A stretch of DNA of 64,000 bases from Mercenaria mercenaria. Its lineage: Eukaryota > Mollusca > Bivalvia > Venerida > Veneridae. Below are positions 1-13,014 of this stretch, piece by piece; the first letter of the stretch is position 1; each line of letters begins with the position of its first letter. The notes beneath the pieces were generated by a model. That model ran no database searches. It was not told the DNA's origin and saw only the letters and a list, made by a program, of their open reading frames with translations. The stretch covers positions 64,259,501 through 64,323,500 of the forward strand of contig NC_069375.1 in the NCBI RefSeq assembly GCF_021730395.1, written 5' to 3'. The position numbers and the translations under genes were made by a program.

Positions 1-409
1 GCTTCATTTTTTACATTTTGTCGATACATTTGTAACAGAAGAAAAGGGGGTTTAAAATATTTAAACAAATTTTTTTAAAAAATGCAATAAAAAAGATACG
101 ATATTCTTTGCCCAATACAATGGGGAAACGACCCCCTCCAACTTAAATCACCCAGGTTAAAACCTGCCCCCAGGAATTACTAGTTTTTGGGAAAAATCTG
201 AAATTTCATAAAATTATTTAAACCCCACCCTGAAAACGTTAAAAAAATAAAAATTTTTTTTTTTAACTTTTTACTCCCCCTGAAATGCCCTTTAAAAATT
301 TGGGCATTTTACCTTTAAAATATTGTCTTGAAAAACCCCGAATTTATTTTGTCATTCCCTTTTTACCCGAAAAGGGGTTTTCAAGTTATATAAACCATCT
401 ATTTGTTTG

Positions 410-1025
410 TCGAGGTTCACCCTAAAATTTCTTTTCTGCGTAAAGGGTTTATCATCCTCCATTTATTTTTCGCCCAAGGTATCCCCCCTTTTCTGTTTTG
501 TCGTCAATTTTATATCCTCCATCTGTTCGGTCGTGAGTTTCACCCCCCATATGTTTTGTCGTCAAGGTTTCCCCCTTTCCTCTGTACGGGTCGTAAAAGT
601 TACACCCCCATTTATTCTTTTCGCCCAAGGGTATCACCCCCATCTGTACTGTCGTCAAGTTACCCACCCTCCTTCTATTCTGTCGTAAAGGTATCACCCC
701 CCATCTGTTCTGTCGTCGAGTTATCATCCCCCATCTTTTTGTCGTAAGGGAAATCACCCTCCATCTGTACGGGTCGTAAAAGGTTATAACCCCCATCTAT
801 TCGGCCCTGTCGCCCAAGTTATCATCCCCCATCAATTCGTCGTCAATTTTTCATCCTCCCCCCAATTCTGCCCGTCAAGGTACATCCTCCATCTATTACT
901 GTCGTCAAGTTTCTTCCCCCATCAATTTTGACGTCAAGTTATCATCCCCATTTTTTATTCTGTCGTCAAGGTATCATCCTCCATCTAACTGCGTTAAGTT
1001 ATTGTCCCCCATATATTTTGCCTAA
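410..1025 (+). repeat. About 30-bp satellite, around 18 copies
   Basis: Loose unit of the form TCAAGTTATCATCCCCCATCTGTTCTGTCG. Nearly every difference between units is an added or missing C, T or G in a run. Open frames here come from the repeat. Confidence 0.7.
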
Positions 1026-1088
1026 ATTTTTGTCATCATCATCGGGTGTACCAAATAAAATTTTTTTCTCATTTCTATCTAAAATTTA

Positions 1089-1402
1089 TCAGTAGCTCAC
1101 CCGCTTAACTAAATGGGAGAGCCAGTTCTACGAATCTGGGTGGAGTTCGACCCAAAGGGGGGGGGGGGGGGGGCGTATGATCCCCTTGGCAAATTTTGAT
1201 AAAAAGAAAACTAAAACCATTCGTCCTCTACTTCTTATTCATGAAAGGGAAGTTGGCATATATTTCCCCGGAAAAGTTTGTACAGGTAAAAAATCCAGAA
1301 ACACGGGTTTAAAGGTTAAAGTCCCCCTTTTTTTTTTTTACTGAAATACAGTTGAAAACGGGTTAAAAACCAAAAACAAAAAAAAAAAAAAAAAAAAAAA
1401 AA
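1089..1402 (+). mobile_element. tRNA-headed SINE, fourth family, in damaged sequence
   Basis: CAGTAGCTCACCCGCTTAAC and GTGGAGTTCGACCC are a worn A and B box; then CGTATGATCCCC, GATAAAAAG, CATTCGTCCTC, GGGAAGTTGGCA, TTTGTACAGGTA and CTGAAATACAGTTGAAAA in the order of a common bivalve SINE, with a poly(A) end. Stretched G and A runs suggest consensus errors. Confidence 0.55.
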
Positions 1403-3269
1403 TATCACCCAAAAATTCGTTTTATCGTTAAATGATCATTTCCACGGGAAATTTCTTTAAATTTCCCATCTGCGTCATGAGTCGTTTCTTTTTCAACCCA
1501 GTTTCATATGCAGTAACCTTTGAAAACCGAAGTACCCCCTTTAAAAAATGTTGATTTTTATTAAATTTTTAAAAATTTATTTCTTTTCAGATGTTCGGAC
1601 AGACTGCATATTAAGTATAACGGCGAGAGGTCCATTTATGTTTTACTTGCGGTTTCCCTGAAAGTGGTGAAACGTTTTCAACTTGACCCGAATGGTCAAA
1701 AAGGCGCGGGAAAGGGTCGAAGGGGCCCGCCCCCCGATACGGGAGAGGTATCGTTTTATTTAAAATTTCCATAACCCGCAAACTTTAAAAACTAAAAAAA
1801 TTTTCAAAAAAAATTTTCGCAACTTTTTTAGTTTCTTTCTAAGTGGTCTTTCTTAAAAAACCAAATTTTTTCGGGTTTTACCCCTAAAATTTCATGTTTA
1901 ATTCCCCTGTTATGTACAGATTCATTTACGAATGAATAAAAACCAGGAAATTATCAGAAAAATACGTTCCTCTTTTTTTCTTATTTTTTTCCCCTTTTAA
2001 GAAAATTTTATAAAAAGGTTTGTTTATTTTAAAAAAATTTGCCGAAAAAGCATACGTAAAAGAACGGAAAATCCCGGGAGTTTTTCTTACGGATTGGCTA
2101 ACCTCCCTTTCCGAATAATAATTTTTTTCCCCAAAAAATCAAAAAAAGTTAGTACTTAGAAAAGTGACTATTGGTACAAAATTTTTTGACATAAAAATTT
2201 CTGCAAAAATTTTCCCTATAAAAAACGGAAAATATTGTGCTAAAGGGAGGGTAAACCGTTGCAACGCTTCTGAATAATGCAAAAAAATTACTTTCCCTTT
2301 TTGAAATTTTTCCCAATGTCTTACTTTTTTTTTTCACCCATTTATTTTTTTTTTAAGTGTCATAGAGAAAATTCTGCTCCAACTTGGAAGAAAGGCATGA
2401 TGAAAAATTTTCGCCAATTCTGGGGGAATCGTTAGCTTTAAACAAACTGATACTATAAAGGATTTAGCCAAAACTATCAGACTTTTTAACCCTTACTGTT
2501 GAAATTATGAGTACCTAGCTTTTTTCCTTAACTTTTTAATAAAAGAAACATTTTTAAATGAACGCCGAGAAAAAGGTTTTTAGGACTTCTGAATTTTATT
2601 CTGATTTTATCTTTTTAATTTTTCTGTTTTCTGGTTTTATATTTAAGTTAAAAGAATGAAATTTTAATATCCCAGGGTTTTAAAAAAAAATTTCCCAAAT
2701 GTTTAGAATTTAAAAAGTTTTTCCAAATAAGAGAAATGGTTTGCTTTAAAAAAGGGGGCCCTTTTTGATTTTACATAATTAGAAAAACCCGGTTTAGAGC
2801 TTCATACTCGAGCCGTGAGTGAGGGAGAGGGGAACGTGACAACTTGTTGTTTTTGTCCATATACAAGGAGGATACTGGGGAATTCTATTTAGAGAGTTCC
2901 AGCAAGTTTGGGGGCATATCCAAAAAACGTAGAATGCTGTTTTTTATTTCAAAAGGGTAAATTTTTTTGCTGAGTTTCTTAAAAAATTTTCGCGGTGGTT
3001 TCACCTGGATAAACATAACCCTTTGGTCTTTGGGAAATTTTGCCCCCAAAGTTCCCTTCCGCAAGAAAATTTCACAAATTTCCCCAAATTGTCCGAGGTT
3101 GGGTCAAAAAGAATGACTTCTTAAAATTGTCTTAAATTTAGCGTTTGAAATGTCTAAAAAACAAAAAAAAACCTGGGTTTGAAAAATTTTGGGGGGTTGG
3201 GCATTTTAAAACCACCGTGAAAACCCTTAAAAAAGTAATTCCTTTTTTCGGGAAACCGGAGTAAATTTT

Positions 3270-3830
3270 TTACACTTTTGAATCCCCTTCGTGCTGAGGG
3301 GCAAATAAAGGGCCCGGAGTAAATGTTTTTTTCTTAATTAATTGATCCTCTTCGTTCTGGGGGGCACATAAGGCCCTGGAGTTAAAAAAATGTTTTTTTA
3401 CTTACTTAATTTCCCCTTCGTTCTGGGGACACATAAGGCCCCGGAGTAAAAAGTATGTTTTACTTACTTTCTTAATCCTCCGGTGGGGAGAATAAGGCCC
3501 TGGAGTTTAAAAGTATGTTTTCCTTTCTTACTTTAAACCTCTTCGTGCCCGTTTTGGACTTAAAGGCCCCGGAGTAAAAGTAGTTTTAACCCTTTCCCTT
3601 TCTTAAAACCTCTTTTTGTTCTGGGAGCACATAAGGCCCCGGAAATAAAAAGTATGTTTCTTTCTTACTTAAAACCTTTCGTTCTGGGGACATAAGGCCC
3701 CGGAGTAAATGTATGTTTTCTTACTTTCTTAATCTTTTCGTTCTGGGGAGCCCTGGATTTAAAAGTATGTTTTTCCTTTCTTACTTAATCCTCCCTTTGT
3801 GTGGGGAAACATAAGGCCCCGGGTAAAAGT
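3270..3830 (+). repeat. About 62-66-bp tandem repeat, nine copies
   Basis: Unit contains CCTCTTCGTTCTGGGG, ACATAAGGCCCCGGAGTAAA and GTATGTTTTCTTACTTACTT. Unit length varies chiefly in run lengths. Confidence 0.75.
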
Positions 3831-5159
3831 TTTTGGGAAGGTAAAAAAAATTGGGGCGGGATGTCTAGTCAAGGGTTTACGTGGGCAATTCCCCCACCTG
3901 CGATGCACAGCCATGTCTAGCCACTAAGGGCCCCGGGCGTTTGTAAGAACATTTAATTTGGTTTTCCCAAATTTTTTTGGTTTCTTTTTTTCAGCAATAA
4001 AAGGGGAAAGGGCCCTGGGAAAAAAGGCAGTTTGAAAAAGACAGCAAAAAAAGAACCCCTACTCTTATAGGGTGAAATGAATATAATGAATCAGGGCTTT
4101 ATCGGGGGGGGGGGAAGACAGAATGTCAACTTTTTTGATAGAGGAAGAAGAGTTTTAAATTTCCCGAGCCTATTATTGCGCCAACATAAGTCATGTTATG
4201 TTTTTTTTTTGGGCGTACCCCCTAAAGATTGGGTTAACCCCTAGAGTGGGCAGCATCGTTATTTCAAAGAACAGATAAAAAATTCCCCCTGAGATATAAT
4301 ACTAATTTTAAATAATTAAAACTTTTTGGGCAAACTTTTTTTTTAAGGCGGCCCAAAATAATCAGAAAAATTATAACGCTGCGATTTTTGGGACGGAAAA
4401 GGTAACCCCCCCGATCTGTCAATACCCCTTTTAGGGGATTTTTTTTGGGAAATAAAAAAATGGAAACAATTGAATTCAATTGATATTTTTTGGTCTGTCT
4501 TTTTTCGTAAATATAAAAGCATGGTAAATCACTGATGGGAAACTCATAGAATCTTGCTATTAATGGGCGGGTACTGAGAAAGGGGTTAGAGTACAGGCAA
4601 ACAAAACTTTTTTTTTTTAAACTGTCCATTTTTTTAAAATTAAAGTTTCAAGTTTCTGAAAAAATGTTTTCTTTGCTTTCTACTGAAAAAATTTTAAAAA
4701 AATAAAAAGTGGGTTTTTAAATTTAAAAATTTCTTTCTAAGAAAACTTTGATTTTTGTTTTGGGTAATTACCTATCCTCGCCTATGATCCCTTTGCTGTG
4801 ATGGAAACTTTATATTTAGATGCTTTTTTAGTGAACATTTAAAGGGCTTTCCCATTGTTTTAAATTTTCTACTAGTTTTTTAGTTTAAGGTTTCTTGGCA
4901 TAAAAATTTGGGGAAAAAGCTTTTGACCCAAAACCTGAAGAAAGCTTTGGGCCAAAAGTTGTAAAACCTAAGGCCTAAAAAAAAAAAAAATTGTTTGTTT
5001 CCCGGGGACTGGCCCCAAAAAAAAAGGGGGAGGTGGGGAGGGGATTTTTTTTTTGCTCACCTGGGCACATGTGACAATGTGGCTTTTGTGAGCCCCTTGT
5101 CCCCTCGCCGTCGTCCCGTGCCCTCCGTCCGTCCCTGGGGTGCGTGCGGTTTCCAAAAA

Positions 5160-5840
5160 ATTTTTGTCTGCCCCCGATAGGGGGGGGGGTTTTTTTCCCC
5201 CTTTATGATTTTTTTAACCAAACTTGCCACGACTTGTAAACCCCATAAGATCACGGTTCCCTTTTTTGAACTGGCCAAATCCCCTTAAGGGGTTTCCGAG
5301 TTTTGGCCCCTTAAAAGGGCCAAAATTTCCCCTTTTTTGACCTTGTTGCACAATAGCAGCTTTATTTTTGATTTTATTTTTTTTCCAAAAATTGGGACCC
5401 AACTTGTATCACCCTAAATCTTTTTTCCTTTTTTAACTGGCCGATTCCCTTAGGGGTTTTCCCGATTTTTGGCCCTGAAAGAGCCCGAAAATTTGCTATT
5501 TTTACCTTTTCTGACAAAAGTAACTTCCCTTTATGATTTTTAATTAAAACAAATTGCACAAAACTTGTGCCCCCATAAGATACGGTTCCTTTTTTTGAAC
5601 CGGGGCCCGATCCCCTAATGGGGTTTCCCGAGTTAAAAACCCCCGAAAGGGGCCCAAAAAGACTTTTTTTGGGCCTTGTCTGCCCCAATAGCGCTTCCCT
5701 TTATTTACTTGATTTTAAAACCAAAAATTTCACACAACTTGTATCACCACAAGGGCTTGCTTCCCCTTTTTTGAAATGGCCCGATTTCCCTTTAAAGGGG
5801 GCCAGAGTTAGGGGCCCTTAAAAGGGGCCAAAAATTGGGG
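5160..5840 (+). repeat. About 170-bp tandem repeat, four copies
   Basis: ACTTGTATCACC-type starts at about 5,232, 5,402, 5,562 and 5,736, each followed by AAGATCACGGTTCC, GAACTGGCC, CCCCTTAAGGGGTTTCC and GGGCCAAAA. Resembles a dispersed bivalve repeat, preceded by a GTCCGTCC-rich lead at 5,100. Confidence 0.65.
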
Positions 5841-6784
5841 GATTTTGGGTTTTTTCGCCTATAAGACTTTATTTGGGTTTTAAATTTTACCCAAACTTCC
5901 AAAAAAAACTTCAAAACAATAAAAACTTTATTCCCCTGACAAATCAGATCCAATGTAGGTTCAAGGTTATTTTATTTTCTGATTTTCCCCCCCTATTGTA
6001 AATTCCCCCAAAGGGGTTTATTTTCATTAAAATACTTATTGAAATTATTTGGGAAATTTTTATTATTTTTATTAGTTTGGACGAGACAATCAGGGGAGAT
6101 AACATGGATGGGTTTTTTGTCAAATTTCCTCCCCTTTTTTTCAAATTTAAAAAGGGTATATCTCCGTAATAAAGAAATAAATGATCTGAAAAATTATTGA
6201 AGTCAACCGATTTAATTTTGGGAGATCCTTTTGTTCACTTAAAACTATTTTTTTTTTAATTACTTTTCCCTTTTTCTTACTAAAAGATAGCTTATTTTTA
6301 AATAACTTTTTATTTTTGGCCGAAAGGGAAAAACCCAACCCCTTTTTTTGTGGGGACAGGGAAGGATGGTCTCCCAAAAATTTTGGGTGTTTTGGGCATT
6401 TCTTTTAAACCCTTTAAAAAATTTTTTTTTTTTTGGTAACCTTTTTGTTTTTCCTTCCCTTTGGGGCTAAAATGTTTTTTTTTAGGGCCCTTTTTGTTCC
6501 CCCAAAGGGAATTTATAAAGGTGAGCGATTTTGGGCCATTCCCTGGCCCTCTTTTTTTTTTTTGTTTTTTTTAAAAAATTTAAAACCCCACCCTAGTTTT
6601 TAAAAAAGGGGGATTATAAACCTTATTTAAAAAGCATCCAATTTTTTATGTTTGATTTACCCTGAATTTTAAAGACTTTGATGATGTTTTAGAATATAAA
6701 ATGCCTTTTTATTGTGTATTTTAAAAATTATGAAATAAATATATCTTTTAATTTGTGTTTTTGGGTTTTGGTTTTTTTTTCATT

Positions 6785-6940
6785 TCCAGAGTTCCCATCT
6801 GATTAGTCAATAGGTTTGAGCATCGGGGGTTTCGGATCAAGTGGTCCCTAGGATCGTTGTTTTCCTATATCATTCATTTTTCCGCCGCTAATTTATGTGG
6901 GAAGTTGGCAATTTTCTTGCGGGAACATGGGTTTTTAATT
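6785..6940 (+). repeat. Fragment resembling the fourth SINE family
   Basis: ATTCATTTTTCCGCC and GTGGGAAGTTGGCAATTTTC with GCGGGAACATGGGTTT follow the order of the SINE body at 1,200-1,300. Heavily altered. Confidence 0.35.
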
Positions 6941-8449
6941 TTATTAAACATGAAAATTGAATGAAATCTTGCTGTGGATTCTTTTTTTAAATTTAAAAAT
7001 TTTAAATTGAATATTATTAACAACCAACTTTTATATTTCAAACTAAAAAACCCAATTTAAAAACACCTGGCCCGGAATATGATTTGCATCTTTGATTGCA
7101 TTGAGATTTAAAACCATCACCCCCTACCCCCGTCTAAAATTTGGATTAACGGGGAAAAGCTAGGGCAATGGGTTTTTTACTGGGATGCCCAAAATTTTGA
7201 ATTAATAAACTGCAATGGTTGGGTTTAACGTCTTACTACTATAAATTTCCCGGGTTTTCCCCCGGGAAATTTTTTTTGAGGGGCTAAAGTCCCCCCCAAA
7301 ATTTTTTTTTCTGGAAAAAAAAAAGAGACTATTTTGGGGGGCTTTTTTGGTTTTTCTTTTAATACTTTTATACTCTTTTGGGCTTTTAATAGTTTAAATT
7401 GATTTTAAATTAATTTTAAATTTTTTTTGAAAAATTTTTTTTTTGGGAAAAATATCAGCCCCCCCTTTTTAAAAAAGGGGGGCATGGGGCCCCGAAAAAT
7501 TGTAAATTTACCACCTTTTTTTGGGGGTAGGGAAAAAACCCCGTAAATCCCATCTAAAACCTAATTTTCAAGACTCGGGAGGGCCCCGAAATTTAAATTT
7601 TTTTTGCAGGTCCCCCAACTGCTGAAATCTAGGGGAGCTGCCAGAAATTTAGTGGACCTCCCAAATTTTACACAAAAAATTTTGATGTTTTAGGCCGGGC
7701 ATAACTTCATAAAGACCCCAAAGAAAAAGATTATTTTTAAAAAAAAATTTTAAAAAAGGGAAAACTGTAGCAATTGTTATCCCCAAAAATAATTTTTTTG
7801 AAAAATGTCCCAAAATAAAGGGGCATAATAATCCATCCCCCGAAAGTCGGGCCCGTGTTAAAGTAAAAAAAAAAAACCCTTAATAATTATCGGGAATTAT
7901 TCTGATATAAACTAAAATAATTAGGGCCTTTTTTTCAAACATCAATCAAACACCCCTCTAAGGCAAAAAAAAGTGGTCGGTTATTATGGCATCTGAAGTG
8001 GAGATCCAAAACGGTAAAAGTTTTCCCCAGATTGCATGGCTTTTCGTCATGTTTTGGCGCTGTGCCCCCCACCGGGCTGATTTCGTAAATTTTTATTCCT
8101 TAAATTGTTGAGAAGAAATCAATAAAAAAAATTTTTTTTTATCCCCTTTTTTAAAAAAAGAAAGTGCAAATCCCGAATTTAAAATAATGTAAATTTTTCG
8201 TGAACGATGATAGTGGATAGCCTACCTCTGTGACCCCTTTTTCCCTCAAGGAAAATTTTCATTTTTGTTTGAAAAGAATACTAACAAAGTTTGGGGTCAA
8301 AAAAACATTACTATGAAAAAATTTAAAACTTTTTAAATCCGCAACCCCATCATACTGCTTTATTTAAAAACATTTCTATTTACTTCACGAGGGGGGGTAA
8401 CCTAATTTTTTCCGTGGGTAACAGAAAATTTTTTTGCCAAAAAATCGTT

Positions 8450-11400
8450 TTTCTTTCCCTGTATTTAAGTTGCTGCCGCTTTTTCATTATTTAAGATTTT
8501 TTAATTGTGTTTTTTGTACATTCTGGTCAAGAGTCTGAATTTTATTACCATAGTATTTACCGTTTATTTACTTTAAGAAAGAAGTAAATAATCAAGATCG
8601 CGCTGTTTGAAATTTTACAAAACATTATATGAAAATCTGATCGTGTTTAAAGAATTTTGCCTACATTCCTGTCGATATCTTATTAAAATTGTTATAGAAC
8701 GCAAACTGTATTAGTTCTCAAGCGGTTTTGAAAATTTGAAGCGATTACATTGAAAAATGAATGCACCACGCGCGTTTATTGTGTCAAAAGTAACCGCGAT
8801 GTAAATAAGATACAAGTCAAATGGTTTATCGCGGCCAGAAATTTGTACAAACCGGACAGAAGTTGCGAAATTGTCATTTGTGCAGGAAAGAAGCGTTTAC
8901 CGTAATGTCCAGTACTGGACAGGTATAGTGACCATGCACGGACACAGCCAATTTTCTCAGAGGGGGGGCCGATCCCCTTGCCCCCCCCCCCCCGCCCCTG
9001 GACATTTTGAAATTTAGCAGTTCATTTTTTGCATTCTGGGACAGTTTTATGGACTAACCTGTTAAATTTGGGAAAATGATAAAATCAAGCTTTCTTGAAG
9101 GTAAAATTCTTAGTTTCTTTTAGATAAATAATATGAATTATGTCGGGGTCGTATGTAGCAGCAGCCGCATATACTTTACATGCAGTCCTAATGTTGCCTT
9201 TTTCGAAAAACATTTTCTTTCCTTCTTGTCTTCTTTCCTTTTTAAAAGATTTTCCAGAGGGTGTCCGGACCCCCGGTACCCCCGCTCTGGATCCGCGCAT
9301 GGTGACATATCATGCTTTCTGTTTATGCAGGTAAACTTGTGTTTGGTTAAATTTCAACAGAGCACAATTGTCTGAACAGTGTACAAACTCATTACTGTTT
9401 TTTCGGGCAAGGGTGGAAAAAAAGTGGTAAACAATGAAAGCAGTAACAGTTTTATTAAAAAAAATAAACAAGGAGACAAACATTTCCAACATCTTGGACG
9501 GTTCAAAAATCCCATGTTAAACATACGATAAAGCCCGAAACGCGTGAAAATGTTCCCAATGTAAATCGGGTGAAATAGACGCTCGTATAGTTAGATTATG
9601 CGTCTAGATTGATTAAACTGGGCGAGTCTACTTACTTATTACTTGAGGATGAAAAAAACGTGTTTTTTAAGTGTTGGCGGTTGAACTACTAAAAGTAAAA
9701 GTACAACAACAGTTAATTCACAACAAATCGTACGGTATGTTTTTATAATCAGTAGAAGCTAGTCGTATTTACGCTTATGAGACCTGTTTCACCCATAAAG
9801 TAAAGAATTGACAGGTCCATCATGAAATATTTTCCCCAGCGTGCAAATACTTGACCTATTCAATATGATGGCCGCGATCAATTACGATAGGGCGCACGTG
9901 TTTGTGGAATAGAAAATTACCAGCATGACGTTTTGATATTTTTACGATTCGCGGGTAAATTCCAGTCAATCCAGGTAATTTTGCCTGATGTATTAATTTC
10001 TCAATTTGGTAAAGTTACCACGTAAAAACCACTCGCCCGATCGGTGGAGTAGTCCATTCGTGCAAAGAGCTATAAAAATAATAATATACTTAATTTATGG
10101 GTGGGTGCTAGGGTATTTATATATATATATATACAGTCAAACCCGGCTGCAGAACCTCCCTTGGGGACTGAAAAATGCCGGTATTTGTGAAAACATATAT
10201 TTTCTCAAGACAGGTGACGTGTGACCATAGTAAGCAGGTTATATTTTTTGGAGGCTGTCTACAGTACGGGTCCGACTGCATAAGGGAGTTCATCGGTTCT
10301 ATGACAAAGGTGAATGTACCAAGTAATATAGCAAAAACAAAACAAAATTATGTGGGATAAGGCCGTGACTTTATTGTAAATTTTCAAATGAAAATTATGG
10401 CACATTGTAAATATATAGCATGGTATATATGAAAATGATGAGAAAATATGAAAGACAAAGCTCCAGCTAAAATGCCTGGAAGCAACATAGCAGCGCGAAG
10501 GTGCAGAAAACTATGAAAATAAGCGCAGAACATACCAGACCTAATAGGAATTGTAGGTTCTAGTACTTCGCACTCATGAGAAACGAGGCAAAGATGCTCT
10601 CAGAGATCTCTATGACATGAGATGAATATATCAACAACAAAAATCTTCCTAGATTAAGTAAATGCAAAATGAAACTTAACACCAAGGTCAAAATAAAATC
10701 TGATGTAAGTCAAGAAAGTCTTCAGCAAACAAACGCACAAAAATATTAAAATATTGAAAAAATTGTTTCAATGTAATATATGAACAAACGGACTGGTGCG
10801 AGGGAATGGTTATAGCAAACTATGCTACAATAATAATATAATCCATCCAAGCGATTGACTGAGCTAACCAGCAGACTGGAAACGTAAGAAAACAGGGGGG
10901 ATTTACATGTCTGTTTCAACATAACCCATGTGTTAGAGGTTTGTAGCAAAGTGATCCACAAATTATAAAAATATGTACGGACCTACACGTACATATAACA
11001 AATGCAACTTTCGACTGATCACTAATAATCGTATGGCCGATAAGTTGAACAACCCTGTTTATATAAGACACAGTCAATCCATGGACCAGGTGAATGGCCG
11101 ACAACATGGTACAAGCCCCCTCTAACGGTTAAAGAGCGCCTGCCCAATAACACCAATAATAAGAGATGACCAACCGAGCGCGAGATTGCAGATACGAGAA
11201 GGTCAGCCTAGACAAGTGAGCTTTTATTTTGATACTGCCGTAGTATACAAGAATAAAATAGTTTGCGGATCACTAAATATTGCTCACAACACGGACAAAA
11301 ATTAAAATGAAATTAGAATTGACTTGAGCAAAACATTTTAATAAAGAAGACTTTCTTCACTGTACCCCGTATAAAGATTACAATTTGTAAGCGCCATTTA

Positions 11401-12680
11401 AGTCACGACAATAAAATAATTCTAAATTGATGAAATCAGATCAATGCAAATAATGTATGTTTACTAATGAAATCAAGTTTATATACGCATACACGCCTTA
11501 TTTCTTTCCTTTACTATATAACTAATACCAAACAAACAACTTAAACTGGTTTCAAAGATGGTGGTTAACTACTGTTCATATAACAATCAATATCCCAATA
11601 ACACAATGCATCAGTAGAACGCCTTCGAAATATATATAGACAGAAATATCATAATTCTTTCCAAATATGCATGTACTTAAGCAATCAAAATGCCGAAAGA
11701 AACATAAAATATACCGGACTATTTATGAACATATGCAGTAAGACAGAATACAGAATGGACAATTCATATGTAATATGACAAATACTTGTCATGTTATCTT
11801 AATCTTTACGCATTATTATTATTATAATTATTTTTTGTTTTAATTTCATCTACAAACTACCCAGAAAGACAGGTTAATCGTATGCTGCGAGCCGGCTGCC
11901 CCAACCCTAACTCTTTTCTATTTTTTATGATATTTTTATATAAGAGGGGGGATGTAGGGAGAATCCGAGGCTCTGACCAGCGAAAAGGCTCTCTCCACCC
12001 CCTGCTTTCCGAGTATTTACTATTATCAATGTTTCTAGTAGATAAAATAAATGTGCCAAACAGAACAAAAACAACACGAAAACAGCTGGGTAATGTACAT
12101 GAGCTGTCATCGAATTATAAATCGATGTACAAAACGATGTCCTACAAAAATATTTCAGTTATGTTTGTTTGTTTGTTTTTGTTTTTTTTTTACAGAATAA
12201 ATGACATTAAGACCATCTCCTCATATTTCTGCAAATACAATGCCAGAATTTGGCGAACCTGCATGCTATCGCTTTGTGTAGTAAACCCGCACTAATTCTT
12301 GATATCTTCGTGCTTAAATTCAAACCAAGTTTAACAAAAAACAACAAACAGAGTACCAAAAAGAAAAAGATAGTAACATTCGGAATGTTTATAAATGAAT
12401 ACATGCAGTTAAAAATCAAGCCCGTTTCATTCAACCGTATTGTTCCATGATGCTATTGCTAAACAGCATTTTCAGAGGGTGATGTTTTTCATGACAGATT
12501 GTTTTTCTTATATGTAACAAAACATCGCAATATCTTTTTTATTTTTGGTATGAAGTCATGTTTTACTAGCTGTATATATGGTTCTGATATCATTGAAATG
12601 ATCCAAAGTACTGAAAATGAGATTTCAAGAATTAACTTTTTATATGGAATGAAGAAGGAACTGAATTAGTATATTGCGAC
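8450..12680. other. Non-coding stretch, no gene recognised
   Basis: Ordinary AT-rich sequence. A C/G-run block at 8,964-8,998 and the segment GTGTCCGGACCCCCGGTACC near 9,260 resemble dispersed clam repeats. Short frames have no domain features. An upstream exon of a neighbouring gene could be present unseen. Confidence 0.5.
10105..10330 (+). repeat. (TA)n run followed by a dispersed repeat
   Basis: A TATATA tract (10,114-10,133) leads into CAGTCAAACCCGGCTGCAGA and GGGGACTGAAAAATGCCGGT. I believe this to be a dispersed repeat but cannot name it. Confidence 0.35.
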
Positions 12681-12818
12681 CTTAAGTATTCGGAATCATT
12701 CGGTCATATCAGAAAATTATTTTTATCATATTATCCGAAGAATGCCGAAATCGCATACGGAGAACACGTGATCGAACTAAAAATACAGATTTTTATTGTG
12801 GATCCACTACCTAAAGCC
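12680..12818 (+). repeat. Dispersed repeat with ATTCGG / CCGAAATCGC core
   Basis: Contains GAATCATTCGG, GAATGCCGAAATCGC and a right end CCACTACCT like the MITE at 54,305. Abuts the palindromic MITE at 12,831. Confidence 0.45.
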
Positions 12819-12830
12819 AGTTTCAAACTA

Positions 12831-13014
12831 TGAGCCGCGCCACGAGAAAACCAACATAGTGCGTTTGCGACCAGCATGGATCCAGACCAGCGCAGTCTGG
12901 TCAAGATCAATGCTGTTCGCTAACGGTTTCTCTGATTGCAATAGGGTTTGAAAGCGAACAGCATGTATCCTGACCAGACTGCGCACTATGTTGTTTTTTT
13001 CATGGTGCGGCTCA
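12831..13014 (+). mobile_element. Palindromic MITE, TGAGCCG-terminal family
   Basis: Inverted termini TGAGCCGCGCCACGAG and CATGGTGCGGCTCA, flanked by TA on both sides. Carries GCGTTTGCGACCAGCATGG and matching inverted segments. TA duplication suggests mobilisation by a Tc1/mariner-type transposase, which is inference. Confidence 0.72.

Larger units (their letters stand above)
1..8450. other. Homopolymer-inflated, non-coding stretch (probable poor consensus)
   Basis: Runs of four to twenty identical bases are far denser than in the rest of the window, including 21-base G (1,152) and A (1,379) runs, with frames broken every few codons. Apart from the satellites and SINE listed separately, no gene is legible. 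The change to ordinary texture comes near 8,450. Confidence 0.6.

Noticed and set aside
403-796. 114-codon frames on both strands
   Set aside because: They come from the 30-bp satellite in damaged sequence.
9085-9375. Frames on both strands around GGACCCCCGGTACC
   Set aside because: A dispersed repeat word typical of clam genomes accounts for the open stretch.
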